Of a stretch of 34,238 bases of DNA, positions 1-8,785 are shown in pieces (the first letter of the stretch is position 1; each line of letters begins with the position of its first letter). The notes beneath the pieces are model-generated. The model saw nothing but the letters and a program-made list of their open reading frames with translations, searched no databases and was not told the DNA's origin. Made by a program: the position numbers and the translations under genes. The stretch is from ARS1285 sp038045965 (GTDB lineage Archaea; Nanobdellota; Nanobdellia; Pacearchaeales; GW2011-AR1): contig JBBSXD010000016.1 in the NCBI GenBank assembly GCA_038045965.1, positions 1 to 34,238 on the forward strand. The letters run 5' to 3'.

Positions 1-2
1 AT

Positions 3-1268
3 TCTAATGATACATATTCTGTGAATATAACATTGGCTAGTTGTGGAAATATTACAACACTAACATGGTCAGAAGGATTACATAATGTAACAGTATGGGC
101 AAATGATACAACTAATAATGTAAATAAAAGTGCAATAAGTTTTAGAATAGATTCTGTAAAACCAGATTTAAATATTACAAGTCCAATAAATAAAACGGAA
201 AGTGCAGATACTGGATTGGATGTTTTGTATACGAGGTCGGATATTAATTTAGAATCATGTTGGTATTCTAATGATTCATATTCGGTGAATACAACATTAG
301 CTTCATGTGGTAATCTAACTACTATCACTTGGGTAGTAGGTCCTCATAATGTTAGTATTTATGTAAATGATTCTGCAGGTAATCAAAACAGGACATCTGT
401 TACGTTTAATATAACGTCTAGTGATAGCGATGATTCTGAAAGTAGTTCTGGTGGTAGTGCTGCAAGTGGAAGCGGAGGTGGAGGTGGAGGAAGTACAAAA
501 AGTAGTTATTTGGAAAAGGAATTAATAATCGATAGTCAACATTTAAGATTATCTGGTTCTATTAGAAGTGAGAAAACTCGTGAGTTAAAAATTATTAATG
601 ATGGAAAGAGTTCAAGAGTTGTTAGTATTAATTCTATAGATACTGGATCAATTTTAGATATTAATTCTATGGAATTAATTTTTGAGTTGAAGCCTGGAGA
701 ATCTAAAATTATAACACTTAAGTTTAAGGCGCCTAGTGAGCCTGGAATATATATATCTAAATTTAAAATTAATAAGGAGGAAGTTTTAATAACTTTTGAT
801 GTTAGTAGTCTGGAAACTATTTTTGATGTTAGTATTGTTGTACCAGATGAGATTAAAATTATTAATCTTGGAGAGATTTTAGAAAGTCAAGTTACATTGA
901 TACCTATTGGAGAAGATGTTAGATTTGATGTAACTTCCAAGTATATGATAAAAAACTTCGATGGAAAAACCTTCTTATCTGAGAGTGAGACTTTTTTAAT
1001 TGATGGAACAAAAACTTTTAAGAAAAGATTTAAAACAAGTAGTCTTCCTACTGGAGATTATTTTGTTGCTATAGAACTTATTTATCCTAATGGTGTTGCG
1101 GTTTCAAGTTCTTACTTTAAGATAAAAAATGATAATTTTTATGCAGATAATTTTAATTTGCTTTCATTATTAATAATTTTTGGTATATTTATTTTGGTTA
1201 TCTTAATTTTTTATATGATGACAAGATATAAAAAAGATAAAGTTCATAAATTTAGGAGGAGAAAATGA
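3..1268 (+). CDS. Membrane-anchored surface protein with Ig-like repeats (5' partial)
   Basis: The reading frame is open to the left edge, so the N-terminus lies outside the window; the GTG at 21 is internal. Two tandem Ig-like repeats are visible, each with the pattern SNDxYSVNxTLASCGN followed by a Trp-containing strand and a VNDSAGN-type end. A Ser/Gly-rich linker (about residues 136-160) leads to two beta-rich domains, one transmembrane helix (about 380-400) and a short Lys/Arg-rich cytosolic tail. This is the topology of an archaeal cell-surface protein with its bulk outside. The membrane-proximal domain is homologous to that of the next gene (shared IKNFDG motif, then a GDY motif). The stop overlaps the next start (ATGA). 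Function unknown. Confidence 0.8.
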   Translation, partial: SNDTYSVNITLASCGNITTLTWSEGLHNVTVWANDTTNNVNKSAISFRIDSVKPDLNITSPINKTESADTGLDVLYTRSDINLESCWYSNDSYSVNTTLASCGNLTTITWVVGPHNVSIYVNDSAGNQNRTSVTFNITSSDSDDSESSSGGSAASGSGGGGGGSTKSSYLEKELIIDSQHLRLSGSIRSEKTRELKIINDGKSSRVVSINSIDTGSILDINSMELIFELKPGESKIITLKFKAPSEPGIYISKFKINKEEVLITFDVSSLETIFDVSIVVPDEIKIINLGEILESQVTLIPIGEDVRFDVTSKYMIKNFDGKTFLSESETFLIDGTKTFKKRFKTSSLPTGDYFVAIELIYPNGVAVSSSYFKIKNDNFYADNFNLLSLLIIFGIFILVILIFYMMTRYKKDKVHKFRRRK

Positions 1269-2476
1269 GGAGTGAATTTAAATTTGCTTTTTTTTTAGCT
1301 GTAATTTTATTAATAGGATTTGTAGTTTATATTATCCTGAATAGTGGTTCTGAAGATAAGGAATTTGAAATTAGCACTTTATTTTTGAAATTTAGTTTGA
1401 TCAAAGAGAGTTCTGTTTCAAGAAACATTGATATTACAAATACTGCTGGACAAAATAAAGATTTCTTTATTAGTGTAAATAATTTAAATGATATGATATC
1501 TCTGAATAAGAATTCATTTTCACTTGTGAATCTTCAGAAAGAAACTTTGGAGTTAAGTTTAAGCACAAAAAATTATTCTCCAGGAATTTATTTAGGGCAG
1601 TTGATTATAAGTACTAATAGTTATAATGTAAAAATACCTATTGTTATAGAGATACAGTCAGATGAAGTTTATTTTGATAGCAATATAGAGTTATTTACAA
1701 GAGGTGATAGAATTTATCAAGGTGGGGAAATATCTTCAGAGATAAGAATATTTGATTTATCTAACATAGGAAGGAAGAATGTAGAGATGAATTATTTTAT
1801 TAAAAATTTTGATGGAGATGATATTGTTCATGAATCAGAAATGTTGGTTGTTGATAGAAATTTAGATATTTCAAAAAGTTTTGATGTTCCTTTGGATATA
1901 ACAAAAGGAGATTATGTTTTAGGAGTAATTTTAAAACATGGAGATTCAATTAGTGCTTCCAGTTTATTCTTCAAGGTCTCGGAAAAAGGGGGAATAAAAA
2001 ATTTTCTTGGTTATAATTTTTATTTTCTAGTCATACTTATAATCTTATTTTTTATTTTATTATTTTTTATAGTTTATTGGTTGTTCTATAGGGAAGGTGT
2101 GATAGCAGAATTAAGAATAATGCATAAAAATGAATTAAAGAGAGAGAGAGAAATTATGGAATTAAAAAGAAATAATGCATTTAGAAAATTAAAAAGTAAG
2201 TTAGAAAGAAAAGCTTATAACAACAAATTAAAAATTATAAGAAAAAATAGAGATAAATATCTAAATAAAGTTTATAGAAATAGAATCTCTGTTGTTAAAA
2301 AATTAAAGAATAAAAAGAATAGGAATTATTTAAAGAAACAAATGAAGTCATGGAGAAAAAAAGGTTATGATACTTCTGTTTTGGAGAATAATATAAATTC
2401 TATATCAGTTAATAATATAAAAAAGAAAATGAAAAATTGGGAGAAAAAAGGATATGACACAGAAGTACTGAGATGA
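1265..2476 (+). CDS. Membrane protein, paralogue of the upstream surface protein, with basic cytosolic tail
   Basis: 403 aa. An N-terminal hydrophobic segment (about 7-26) acts as signal or anchor. Two beta-rich domains follow, then a second transmembrane helix (about 251-275) and a Lys/Arg-rich helical cytosolic tail of about 125 residues. The tail carries two copies of a short repeat, roughly K-x-K-M-K-x-W-x-K-K-G-Y-D-T-x-V-L, near residues 358-374 and at the C-terminus. The domain before the second helix matches the upstream gene (IKNFDG, an acidic/Ser turn, then GDYV). The 4-bp overlap suggests translational coupling. The role is unknown; paired surface proteins with basic tails may contact a cytosolic partner, possibly the coiled-coil protein encoded next. 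Confidence 0.8.
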   Translation: MRSEFKFAFFLAVILLIGFVVYIILNSGSEDKEFEISTLFLKFSLIKESSVSRNIDITNTAGQNKDFFISVNNLNDMISLNKNSFSLVNLQKETLELSLSTKNYSPGIYLGQLIISTNSYNVKIPIVIEIQSDEVYFDSNIELFTRGDRIYQGGEISSEIRIFDLSNIGRKNVEMNYFIKNFDGDDIVHESEMLVVDRNLDISKSFDVPLDITKGDYVLGVILKHGDSISASSLFFKVSEKGGIKNFLGYNFYFLVILIILFFILLFFIVYWLFYREGVIAELRIMHKNELKREREIMELKRNNAFRKLKSKLERKAYNNKLKIIRKNRDKYLNKVYRNRISVVKKLKNKKNRNYLKKQMKSWRKKGYDTSVLENNINSISVNNIKKKMKNWEKKGYDTEVLR

Positions 2477-2510
2477 GAAATTTTAAAAAGCTCGATTACT
2501 AATATATGAT

Positions 2511-4015
2511 ATGGCTGGTAAAAAAAAGAGGTTGATTGAAAGAAGTGAAAGTAAATCTATTCCAAGAATAAAAGATTTTCAGATTTTTGCTAAAGGTGTC
2601 GAGAGATTGGAAGAGATAGAAAGGGAATTGAATAGTTTAAATACCAAGGGATATGAACAAGAAGCTAGTTCTATAAGAAGCAAGCTTAAGAATGTTTCTT
2701 ATATCCCCCAAATAGAAAATGAATTAAGAGACTTAAAAGATAAAATTAATGGGAATTATAAGAAGAAAGTTTCTGCTAGCAATAGGAATATCTATAAGAA
2801 AATTAAAGAGTTAAAAAAGTCAATTCCAGATGAACATTATAAAATTCATAAGAAGATAAAAGAACTTGAGGGACATGTTATAAACAATGATAATTTTGCA
2901 AAGAAAATCAATGAGATAAAGAAAGATATAAGTTTAGTTAAAGATATGCCCAAAATTCAGAATCAGATTAAATCTCTTAAAAAATTTATAGATTCTTATA
3001 ATGAGGAAGAAAAGAAAAAAAAAGAAATCTTAAAAAAAATAGATCCTAAAGTTAATCTTTTAGTAAATAATAAATTTAATCTTAGTTTGAATGAGATTAA
3101 AGCAGAACTTTCCAAAAGAATTAATGATAAAGAGTCTGAAATAAAAAAACAGCTTCATGACGATTTGGATACCAGAAAGAAAATTTTTAAAGAGCAATAT
3201 AATAATTTAGAGAAGAATTTTGAAGAAAAATATCGTGATAAATTAAAGAAGTCTTTAGATAATGAGATAAGAACTAAATTTGATGAGGCTTTGAAGAGAA
3301 AAATTAATTTTGTTAAGGGCGATATTAAGAAAGAGCTTGTGAGTAAAAATAAAAAAGAGATTGAAATGAAGAAATCAATAATTGCCAGTAGAAATGAGAA
3401 AAAGCTGGATGAATTTATAATTAGAAAAAAGTCAGAGCTTGAAGAAGAGTATGATAACAATCTTATAGAGAGTAAAAAGAAAATGGTTGAGCATTTTCAT
3501 GATATGATTTTAGCCCATCAAACAGTTATTAATAATAAGATGCATGAAAAGTTAACTAGTAAAGTGAGTGAAATAAATAAAAATTACAATGGTAAATTAA
3601 AAATTGTTGAAGAAGAGAAAAATAAAGCTCTGAAATCTAGAGAAAGTTTTGAAATTGAAAAGAAGAAATTAAATGAAGAGGATAANNNNNNNNNNNNNNN
3701 NNNNNNNNNNNNNNNNNNNNNNNNNNNNNNNNNNNNNNNNNNNNNNNNNNNNNNNNNNNNNNNNNNNNNNNNNNNNNNNNNNNNNAAGAGGATAATAAAT
3801 ATAAAATAGATCTGCTGAAAAATTTAGAGGATGAAAAGAAAAGAAAGATAAGTGAAGCAATTAAGAAAAATTCAGTTGTTATAATGGATAAGCTGAAAAA
3901 AGAATTTGACGAAAGATTGAAGCTTGAGATAAGAAAGAAAAAAGCAGAATTTGAGAAAAAAAAGTCAGAATTAACTTTAGAAGTACAAAAGAAAGTGAAG
4001 AATTTATTTAACTGA
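2511..4015 (+). CDS. Long coiled-coil protein, interrupted by an assembly gap
   Basis: Almost the whole protein is charged heptad-like sequence rich in Lys, Glu, Ile and Leu, which suggests a long parallel coiled coil with no membrane segment. A 100-N run splits it, and on raw coordinates the two halves are in different frames. The ten bases before the gap (AAGAGGATAA) are identical to the ten after it. Merging them removes 110 bases and restores one frame from the ATG at 2511 to the TGA at 4013-4015, giving about 464 residues. The gene lies 34 bp after two membrane proteins and may be co-transcribed. Scaffold or tether roles would suit such a protein, but no specific function can be assigned. 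Confidence 0.75.
3686..3785. other. Assembly gap (100 N)
   Basis: Exactly 100 N, the conventional placeholder for a gap of unknown size. The flanks share the 10-mer AAGAGGATAA (3676-3685 and 3786-3795), and the merged sequence is in frame, so probably nothing is missing. Confidence 0.95.
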
Positions 4016-4046
4016 TTTTTTATTTTTATATGTTTATAATCTAGTG

Positions 4047-4082
4047 ATTACTTTATAGTAATATTAAGTAAAGATTTAAATA
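4047..4082 (+). promoter_or_regulatory. Inverted repeat and TATA box before the PRTase-like gene
   Basis: A perfect inverted repeat ATTACT-TTAT-AGTAAT (4047-4062) lies just upstream of a TATA-like TTTAAATA (about 4075-4082), about 20 bases before the ATG at 4103. The palindrome could be an operator, or a terminator stem for the gene ending at 4015. Confidence 0.4.
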
Positions 4083-4102
4083 GGATAAAAAATTGATGGA
4101 TC

Positions 4103-5305
4103 ATGAAAAAATCTTTGGAATTAATATTCTCAGAAGAAAATTTATTGGATTATGGAAGAGCTTGTTTAGAAGTAGCTTTAGATCTTTCTGGAAGAGATTT
4201 TGATACACTTTTAATACCTAGTAGAGGGGCTTTTCCTATATTTTTAGGAGCTATTTCCGCAATAAAATTTCTTAAAGAAGATTATGGAGATTTTAAAGAT
4301 TTGTATAATAAATTAAATCCAGTGATTGATGTTAATGGAATATTGGAAGAATATCTTAAAGGAAGTAAAAAAGATAAAGAACATCCCATAAATATTTTAT
4401 TTAGTCCTTTTACAGCCGATCTAAATATTCGAGATAAGAATGTAGATAATACAAAGATGACTGAATTCGTTAGAGATTATTGGGCTAAAGTTACAGCTGC
4501 GTTTTTTTCCCAAAATGATAAAAGAATGGAAAATCATTATTTTAGATCATTTACTGATATTATATTAAGATTTATGGAAAAAAGAGAAGATTTGGCTGTA
4601 AAGTATGAAAATTTTCCTATAGCTAAGGATCTGGTTCTTATAGATACTGTTATTTCTGGAAGAGCTAGTTCAACAATATTAGATTGTTTTGATAAAATAG
4701 GAATAAAACCTTATTCTATTTTAGTTGTTGATGAGAATGGAAGTAAATTAAAAGTTCCTTTTAAACAAAAATTAATGAGAAGAGTTTATAACGAAAGTGC
4801 TAAATTAATTTCTACTAACAGAATAGTTTCAGAAGATGAAGGAGCTTGTTTAGAGGGAGTGGTTGCTTTAATTTATCCTACAATTATGATTGATAGTTTT
4901 AGATTGAAGCATAATGAGGAAGATTTTTTTATAGGGGCTGGTAGCTGGCATTATCCTCCGTTAAGTGATAGTATATACTCCGACAACTTTAGATTATTTA
5001 TGAATACTATTAGAGATGCTGTAGAAGTTAATGTCAGTAGAGGATACTGTGAAAAAAGAGAAGGAAGAAATCCGGAAGAGATCTTTCTTAAGTCTAGAAG
5101 AATTTTTTTAGAGAATATGGAAAAATATAATTTTATGGGTATAAAAGATAATTCTGTTACCTCTTTTAATTTAAATCATTCTTTAAATGTTATTAGTCCT
5201 TATGAAACTGGGTCTCATGTTTTGCATGTACCTTTTGATGAAACCTCTAATGAAAGTATTTTTCAAGAGATTTTATCTAAAATTCCCAATACTAAATTAT
5301 ATTAA
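4103..5305 (+). CDS. PRTase-like hypothetical protein
   Basis: 400 aa, cytosolic. The segment LVLIDTVISGRASSTI (about residues 192-207) has the form of the PRPP-binding loop of type I phosphoribosyltransferases: hydrophobic strand, acidic residue, then a Gly/Ser/Thr turn. An upstream LLIPSRGAFP (about 36-45) resembles the first loop of that fold. The rest, including HYPPLSDS and a C-terminal region of about 150 residues, matches nothing I can name. A TATA box sits about 20 bp upstream of the ATG, and gatE starts 21 bp downstream, so the two are probably co-transcribed. The fold assignment is moderate; no substrate can be inferred. Confidence 0.6.
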   Translation: MKKSLELIFSEENLLDYGRACLEVALDLSGRDFDTLLIPSRGAFPIFLGAISAIKFLKEDYGDFKDLYNKLNPVIDVNGILEEYLKGSKKDKEHPINILFSPFTADLNIRDKNVDNTKMTEFVRDYWAKVTAAFFSQNDKRMENHYFRSFTDIILRFMEKREDLAVKYENFPIAKDLVLIDTVISGRASSTILDCFDKIGIKPYSILVVDENGSKLKVPFKQKLMRRVYNESAKLISTNRIVSEDEGACLEGVVALIYPTIMIDSFRLKHNEEDFFIGAGSWHYPPLSDSIYSDNFRLFMNTIRDAVEVNVSRGYCEKREGRNPEEIFLKSRRIFLENMEKYNFMGIKDNSVTSFNLNHSLNVISPYETGSHVLHVPFDETSNESIFQEILSKIPNTKLY

Positions 5306-5326
5306 CTCTTTTTCTTTCTTATCTTC

Positions 5327-6706
5327 ATGCAAATAAAATCTGGTATTGAAATACATCAACAATTAGATACTAATAAATTATTTTGTGATTGTAATTCTAT
5401 TCTAAGAAATGATAATCCTGAATTTGAAGTTCATAGGAAATTGCATGCTGTGGCTGGTGAGATTGGGAATATTGATGACGCAGCAGTTTATGAATCTTTA
5501 AAAAAAAGAGAATTTATTTATGAAGGTTATGATAGTATTTGTTTGGTTGAATTAGATGAAGAACCTCCTCATTTAATTAATCATGATGCTTTAATCACAG
5601 CTTTACATGTAGCTATTTTACTTAATTGTGAAATAATATCCTCAACGCAAATAATGAGGAAGACAGTTATAGATGGGAGTAATACCAGCGGATTTCAAAG
5701 AACAATTCTAATTGCTAGAAATGGTTTTATAGAGACTAAAATTGGAAAAGTAAGAATTGATAATGTTAGTTTAGAGGAGGATTCTGCTAGAGTTATCTCT
5801 AAAGAAAATAATAGATTTAGATTAGATAGATTAGGAATTCCTTTAGTTGAAATTGGAACTGCTCCAGATATTACTAGTGCTGAACAAGCAAAAGAAGTTG
5901 CTTTGCATATTGGGGATATATTAAGAAGCTGTAATGTTAAAAGAGGAATTGGAACTATAAGACAAGATGTGAATATTAGTATTAAAGGACATCCTAGAGT
6001 AGAAATTAAAGGTTTTCAAGATATTAAAATGTTTATTCCTACTATAGAGAAAGAAATAAAAAGACAAGAAGAAAATTTAGTTAATAATAAAAATTTAACT
6101 TCTGAGGTTAGAAATGCTTTACCAGATGGAAGCAGTGAATTTTTAAGACCTATGCCAGGATCTTCAAGAATGTATCCAGAAACAGATTTACCTTTATTAA
6201 AAATTAGTAAGAAATTAATTGATGAAGCAAGAAGAAGTTTACCAAAATCAAGAAATGAAATTAAAAATGAATTAAAAAATAAAGGATTGAAGGAAGAAGA
6301 AATTTATATTTTATTAAAACAAAAAAGACTGGAAGATTTTAAATATTTAATGAATGTTTTAGAAGATCCAAAATTGATATATAAAGTTTTAATTGAGATT
6401 CCTGGACAAATAGGAAAGTTAGATTTGGATATTATAGAAGGAATTCTTGATTTTGTTAAAGAAGAAAAGATAGATAAGAAGGATATTAAATTTGTAATGG
6501 AAGAAATTGTTAAAGGTAAAAGTTTAGATGAAGCTGTTGTTTTGGATAAAGTAGATTTAAGTGAAGTTGAAAATAATATTATAAAATTAATCAAAGATAA
6601 ACCTGGTTTGAGTATTGGAGGATATATGGGGTTAATAATGGAAAAATTTAAAGGGAAAATTAGTGGTAAAGATGCTAATGATATTCTAAAAAAATTATTG
6701 AAGTAA
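5327..6706 (+). CDS. gatE: Glu-tRNA(Gln) amidotransferase subunit E-type protein lacking the GAD insertion
   Basis: 459 aa. GatE/GatB proteins bind the misacylated tRNA, activate its acyl group and transfer ammonia. The motifs are of the E type: GIEIHQQLDTNKLFC at the start, LVELDEEPP (73-81), DGSNTSGFQRT (116-126), LEEDSAR (149-155), VKRGIGTIRQDVNISI (204-219), and RPMPGSSRMYPETDLPL (274-290). In GatE an AspRS-like GAD domain of well over 100 residues normally lies between the RQ helix and the LPDG strand; here only about 15 residues separate them (about 248-264). The helical and YqeY-like tail is present. The usual partner, GatD, is not in the window; aspS, gatC and gatA follow instead. The subunit type is clear; the partner is inference. 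Confidence 0.9.
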   Translation: MQIKSGIEIHQQLDTNKLFCDCNSILRNDNPEFEVHRKLHAVAGEIGNIDDAAVYESLKKREFIYEGYDSICLVELDEEPPHLINHDALITALHVAILLNCEIISSTQIMRKTVIDGSNTSGFQRTILIARNGFIETKIGKVRIDNVSLEEDSARVISKENNRFRLDRLGIPLVEIGTAPDITSAEQAKEVALHIGDILRSCNVKRGIGTIRQDVNISIKGHPRVEIKGFQDIKMFIPTIEKEIKRQEENLVNNKNLTSEVRNALPDGSSEFLRPMPGSSRMYPETDLPLLKISKKLIDEARRSLPKSRNEIKNELKNKGLKEEEIYILLKQKRLEDFKYLMNVLEDPKLIYKVLIEIPGQIGKLDLDIIEGILDFVKEEKIDKKDIKFVMEEIVKGKSLDEAVVLDKVDLSEVENNIIKLIKDKPGLSIGGYMGLIMEKFKGKISGKDANDILKKLLK

Positions 6707-6773
6707 TTTTTTAGACCATTACAAATAAAAATTTTTAAAGTTTTGAAGAAATTTCTGTAAATAAGTGTCCGAC

Positions 6774-6785
6774 ATATTTATAAAT
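6774..6785 (+). promoter_or_regulatory. TATA box of aspS
   Basis: ATATTTATAAAT lies about 25 bases before the aspS ATG at 6806, the spacing expected for an archaeal leaderless or near-leaderless transcript. The 99-bp space after gatE fits a separate promoter for aspS-gatC-orf-gatA. Confidence 0.5.
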
Positions 6786-6805
6786 TTAAGAAGATAGATA
6801 TTGAA

Positions 6806-8209
6806 ATGTTAAGAGATTATAATTTAGGAGAAGTAAATGAAAAAGTTGCTGGAAAGAAAGTTAAATTATGTGGATGGATTGATACTTTAAGGGTCCATGG
6901 TAAGGTTGCTTTTATAGATTTAAGAGATAGATATGGAAAAGTGCAATGTGTAATTGTTTCTAAAAATAAAAATTTTGATAAGATTATTAAATTAAACAAA
7001 GAAAGTTGTTTGTTGGTTAAAGGAGAGGTTAATATAAGACCTAAGGGAAGTGAGAATAAAGATTTGTCTAGTGGGAGAGTGGAATTATTTGTTGATGATG
7101 TTGAAATTTTGAATGAATGTAAAGAAATTCCTTTTGAGATTAATGATAATTTAGTAAATGAAGAATTAAGATTAAAATATAGATTTTTGGATTTAAGGAA
7201 TGATAATCTTAAGAAAAATATAATTTTGAGATCTAATTTTATTAAATCTGTGAGGGATTTTATGATTAAAGAAAATTTTGTTGAGATAGAAACTCCCATA
7301 TTGGCTAAATCGACTCCTGAAGGAGCTAGGGATTATTTAGTTCCTTCGAGAATTCATAGAGGGAAATTTTATGCTTTGCCTCAATCACCTCAATTATACA
7401 AACAGCTTTTAATGGTTTCTGGTTTTGATAAATATTTTCAAATATCTAGATGTTTTAGAGATGAAGATTTGAGAAGTGATAGACAGCCAGAGTTTACTCA
7501 AATTGATGCAGAAATGTCTTTTGTAGAAGAAGAAGATATTTTTAATGTTGTTGAGAGAATGATAAAATATGTTATTAAAGAAACTTTTAATATAGATATT
7601 AAAATTCCTTTTCCTAGAATTAGCTATAACGAATCTATTAGAAAATATAAATCAGATAAACCAGATCTTAGGAAAGATAGAAATAATACAGATGAATTTA
7701 GTTTTTTGTGGGTGGTAAATTTTCCTATGTTTGAATATTCTGAAGAGGAAAAAAAATTTGTTGCAGCTCATCATCCTTTTTGTATGCCAGATAATGTAGA
7801 AAATTTGGATAAAAATCCTATTAGAATTTCTGCTAAAAGTTATGATCTAGTTTTAAATGGTGTTGAATTGTTAAGTGGAAGTATTAGAATTCATAAACCA
7901 GAAATACAGAAAAAAGTATTTAAATTGTTAGGATTGTCTGATAAAGAAATAGAAGAGAAATTTGGATTTTTACTTGATTCATTTAGTTATGGAGCTCCTC
8001 CTCATGGTGGCTTTGCAATAGGTGTTGATAGATTAGTTCAGATATTTACTAAAGCTAATTCTATAAGGGAAACTTTAGCTTTTCCAAAAAACAAAGAAGC
8101 TAGAGAAGTAATGTTAGATTCTCCATCTTATGTAGATAAAAAACAACTTAAAGAAGTCCATATAGATGTTGTTGAGGATAAAAAAATCAAAAGAAAAAAA
8201 TATGGATAA
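6806..8209 (+). CDS. aspS: Aspartyl-tRNA synthetase, bacterial type, lacking the GAD domain
   Basis: 467 aa, class II synthetase. The N-terminal OB fold carries CGWIDTLRVHGKVAFIDLRD (22-41). Motif 2 is FRDEDLRSDRQPEFTQID (217-234) and motif 3 is SYGAPPHGGFAIGVDRL (394-410). YKSDKPDLR (281-289) and PEGARDYLVPSR (171-182) are hallmarks of bacterial AspRS rather than the archaeal/eukaryotic form. Bacterial enzymes carry a GAD domain right after the SDKPDLR strand; here FLWVVNFPMFE follows after about ten residues, so it is absent. His31 matches the position where a His has been linked to non-discriminating charging of tRNA(Asp) and tRNA(Asn) in Pseudomonas (from memory). It overlaps gatC by 8 bp. 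Confidence 0.93.
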   Translation: MLRDYNLGEVNEKVAGKKVKLCGWIDTLRVHGKVAFIDLRDRYGKVQCVIVSKNKNFDKIIKLNKESCLLVKGEVNIRPKGSENKDLSSGRVELFVDDVEILNECKEIPFEINDNLVNEELRLKYRFLDLRNDNLKKNIILRSNFIKSVRDFMIKENFVEIETPILAKSTPEGARDYLVPSRIHRGKFYALPQSPQLYKQLLMVSGFDKYFQISRCFRDEDLRSDRQPEFTQIDAEMSFVEEEDIFNVVERMIKYVIKETFNIDIKIPFPRISYNESIRKYKSDKPDLRKDRNNTDEFSFLWVVNFPMFEYSEEEKKFVAAHHPFCMPDNVENLDKNPIRISAKSYDLVLNGVELLSGSIRIHKPEIQKKVFKLLGLSDKEIEEKFGFLLDSFSYGAPPHGGFAIGVDRLVQIFTKANSIRETLAFPKNKEAREVMLDSPSYVDKKQLKEVHIDVVEDKKIKRKKYG

Positions 8210-8432
8210 AGAAAAAATAGAAAAACAAGCTAAAGAAATTTTAGATAAATTTTCTAATGCTTTAGATAAAGTTAAAAAATTTGATGAAAATTTTTATGTA
8301 GTTAGAAAGAATGCTGAGAGGGAAGAGAATGGAAAAAGCAATATTTCTTTTAAATCTAAACTTTTGGAGAATGCTCCTAGTAAAAACGAAGATTTTGTAG
8401 TAGTTGAAAAGAGAAGCTGGAAAAATGGTTAA
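8202..8432 (+). CDS. gatC: Asp/Glu-tRNA amidotransferase subunit C
   Basis: 76 aa from the ATG at 8202, which overlaps the aspS stop; an in-frame ATG at 8166 would lie deeper inside aspS and is less likely. An N-terminal helix (AKEILDKFSNALDKV) leads to an ENAPSKNEDFVVVEKRSW ending that fits the GatC C-terminus, where a NAP turn precedes a strand ending in a hydrophobic/Lys motif. GatC is a small belt-like chaperone that wraps the GatA/GatB interface. Position before gatA and after aspS supports the call. Family identity is moderately certain because GatC is short and divergent. Confidence 0.7.
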   Translation: MDKEKIEKQAKEILDKFSNALDKVKKFDENFYVVRKNAEREENGKSNISFKSKLLENAPSKNEDFVVVEKRSWKNG

Positions 8433-8784
8433 TTTTGCAGAATCTAAAATAAGAACAATAGAATCAACTCTTAATTCTTTTAGAAGTTTTATTGAAAATT
8501 CAAATGGATCCTTTCTTGAAAGAAATAATAGTATAACTTTAAGAAAATTGGAATTTTCCTTTAATAGTTCTATATCTGCAGCAAAGAAAAATGGGATTGA
8601 TGTTGGTATATATGAAAAAGATTATTTAGAATTATGTGATAAGTTAGAAGAGAAAAATGAACAATATATAAGAAGAGAATGTATTTCAATTTTAGAAGGA
8701 TATTCTGAAAGAAAGTTGAGGAAAAAAGAGGTTTGTTTTAGAAGGTATACTATCCCTTTAATTCATGATCCAAGGAGATTATAA
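8425..8784 (+). CDS. Unknown small protein between gatC and gatA
   Basis: 119 aa from the ATG at 8425, which overlaps the gatC stop by 8 bp; an earlier in-frame ATG at 8404 is less likely. The protein is mostly helical and mixed-charge, with no membrane segment and two Cys residues near the middle and one near the end. I recognise no family. Tight overlap with gatC and a 1-bp gap before gatA imply co-translation with the amidotransferase subunits, so an assembly or tRNA-binding accessory role is possible but unproven. Confidence 0.65.
   Translation: MVNFAESKIRTIESTLNSFRSFIENSNGSFLERNNSITLRKLEFSFNSSISAAKKNGIDVGIYEKDYLELCDKLEEKNEQYIRRECISILEGYSERKLRKKEVCFRRYTIPLIHDPRRL
8772..8778 (+). promoter_or_regulatory. 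Shine-Dalgarno site deciding the gatA start
   Basis: AAGGAGA ends 7 bases before the ATG at 8786. It lies downstream of the alternative in-frame ATG at 8765, which favours the shorter GatA start. Confidence 0.6.
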
Positions 8785-8785
8785 T

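Noticed and set aside
5327..6706. GatB
   Set aside because: The size fits GatB, but HQQLDT, DGSNTSGFQRT and VKRGIGTIRQD are GatE motifs.
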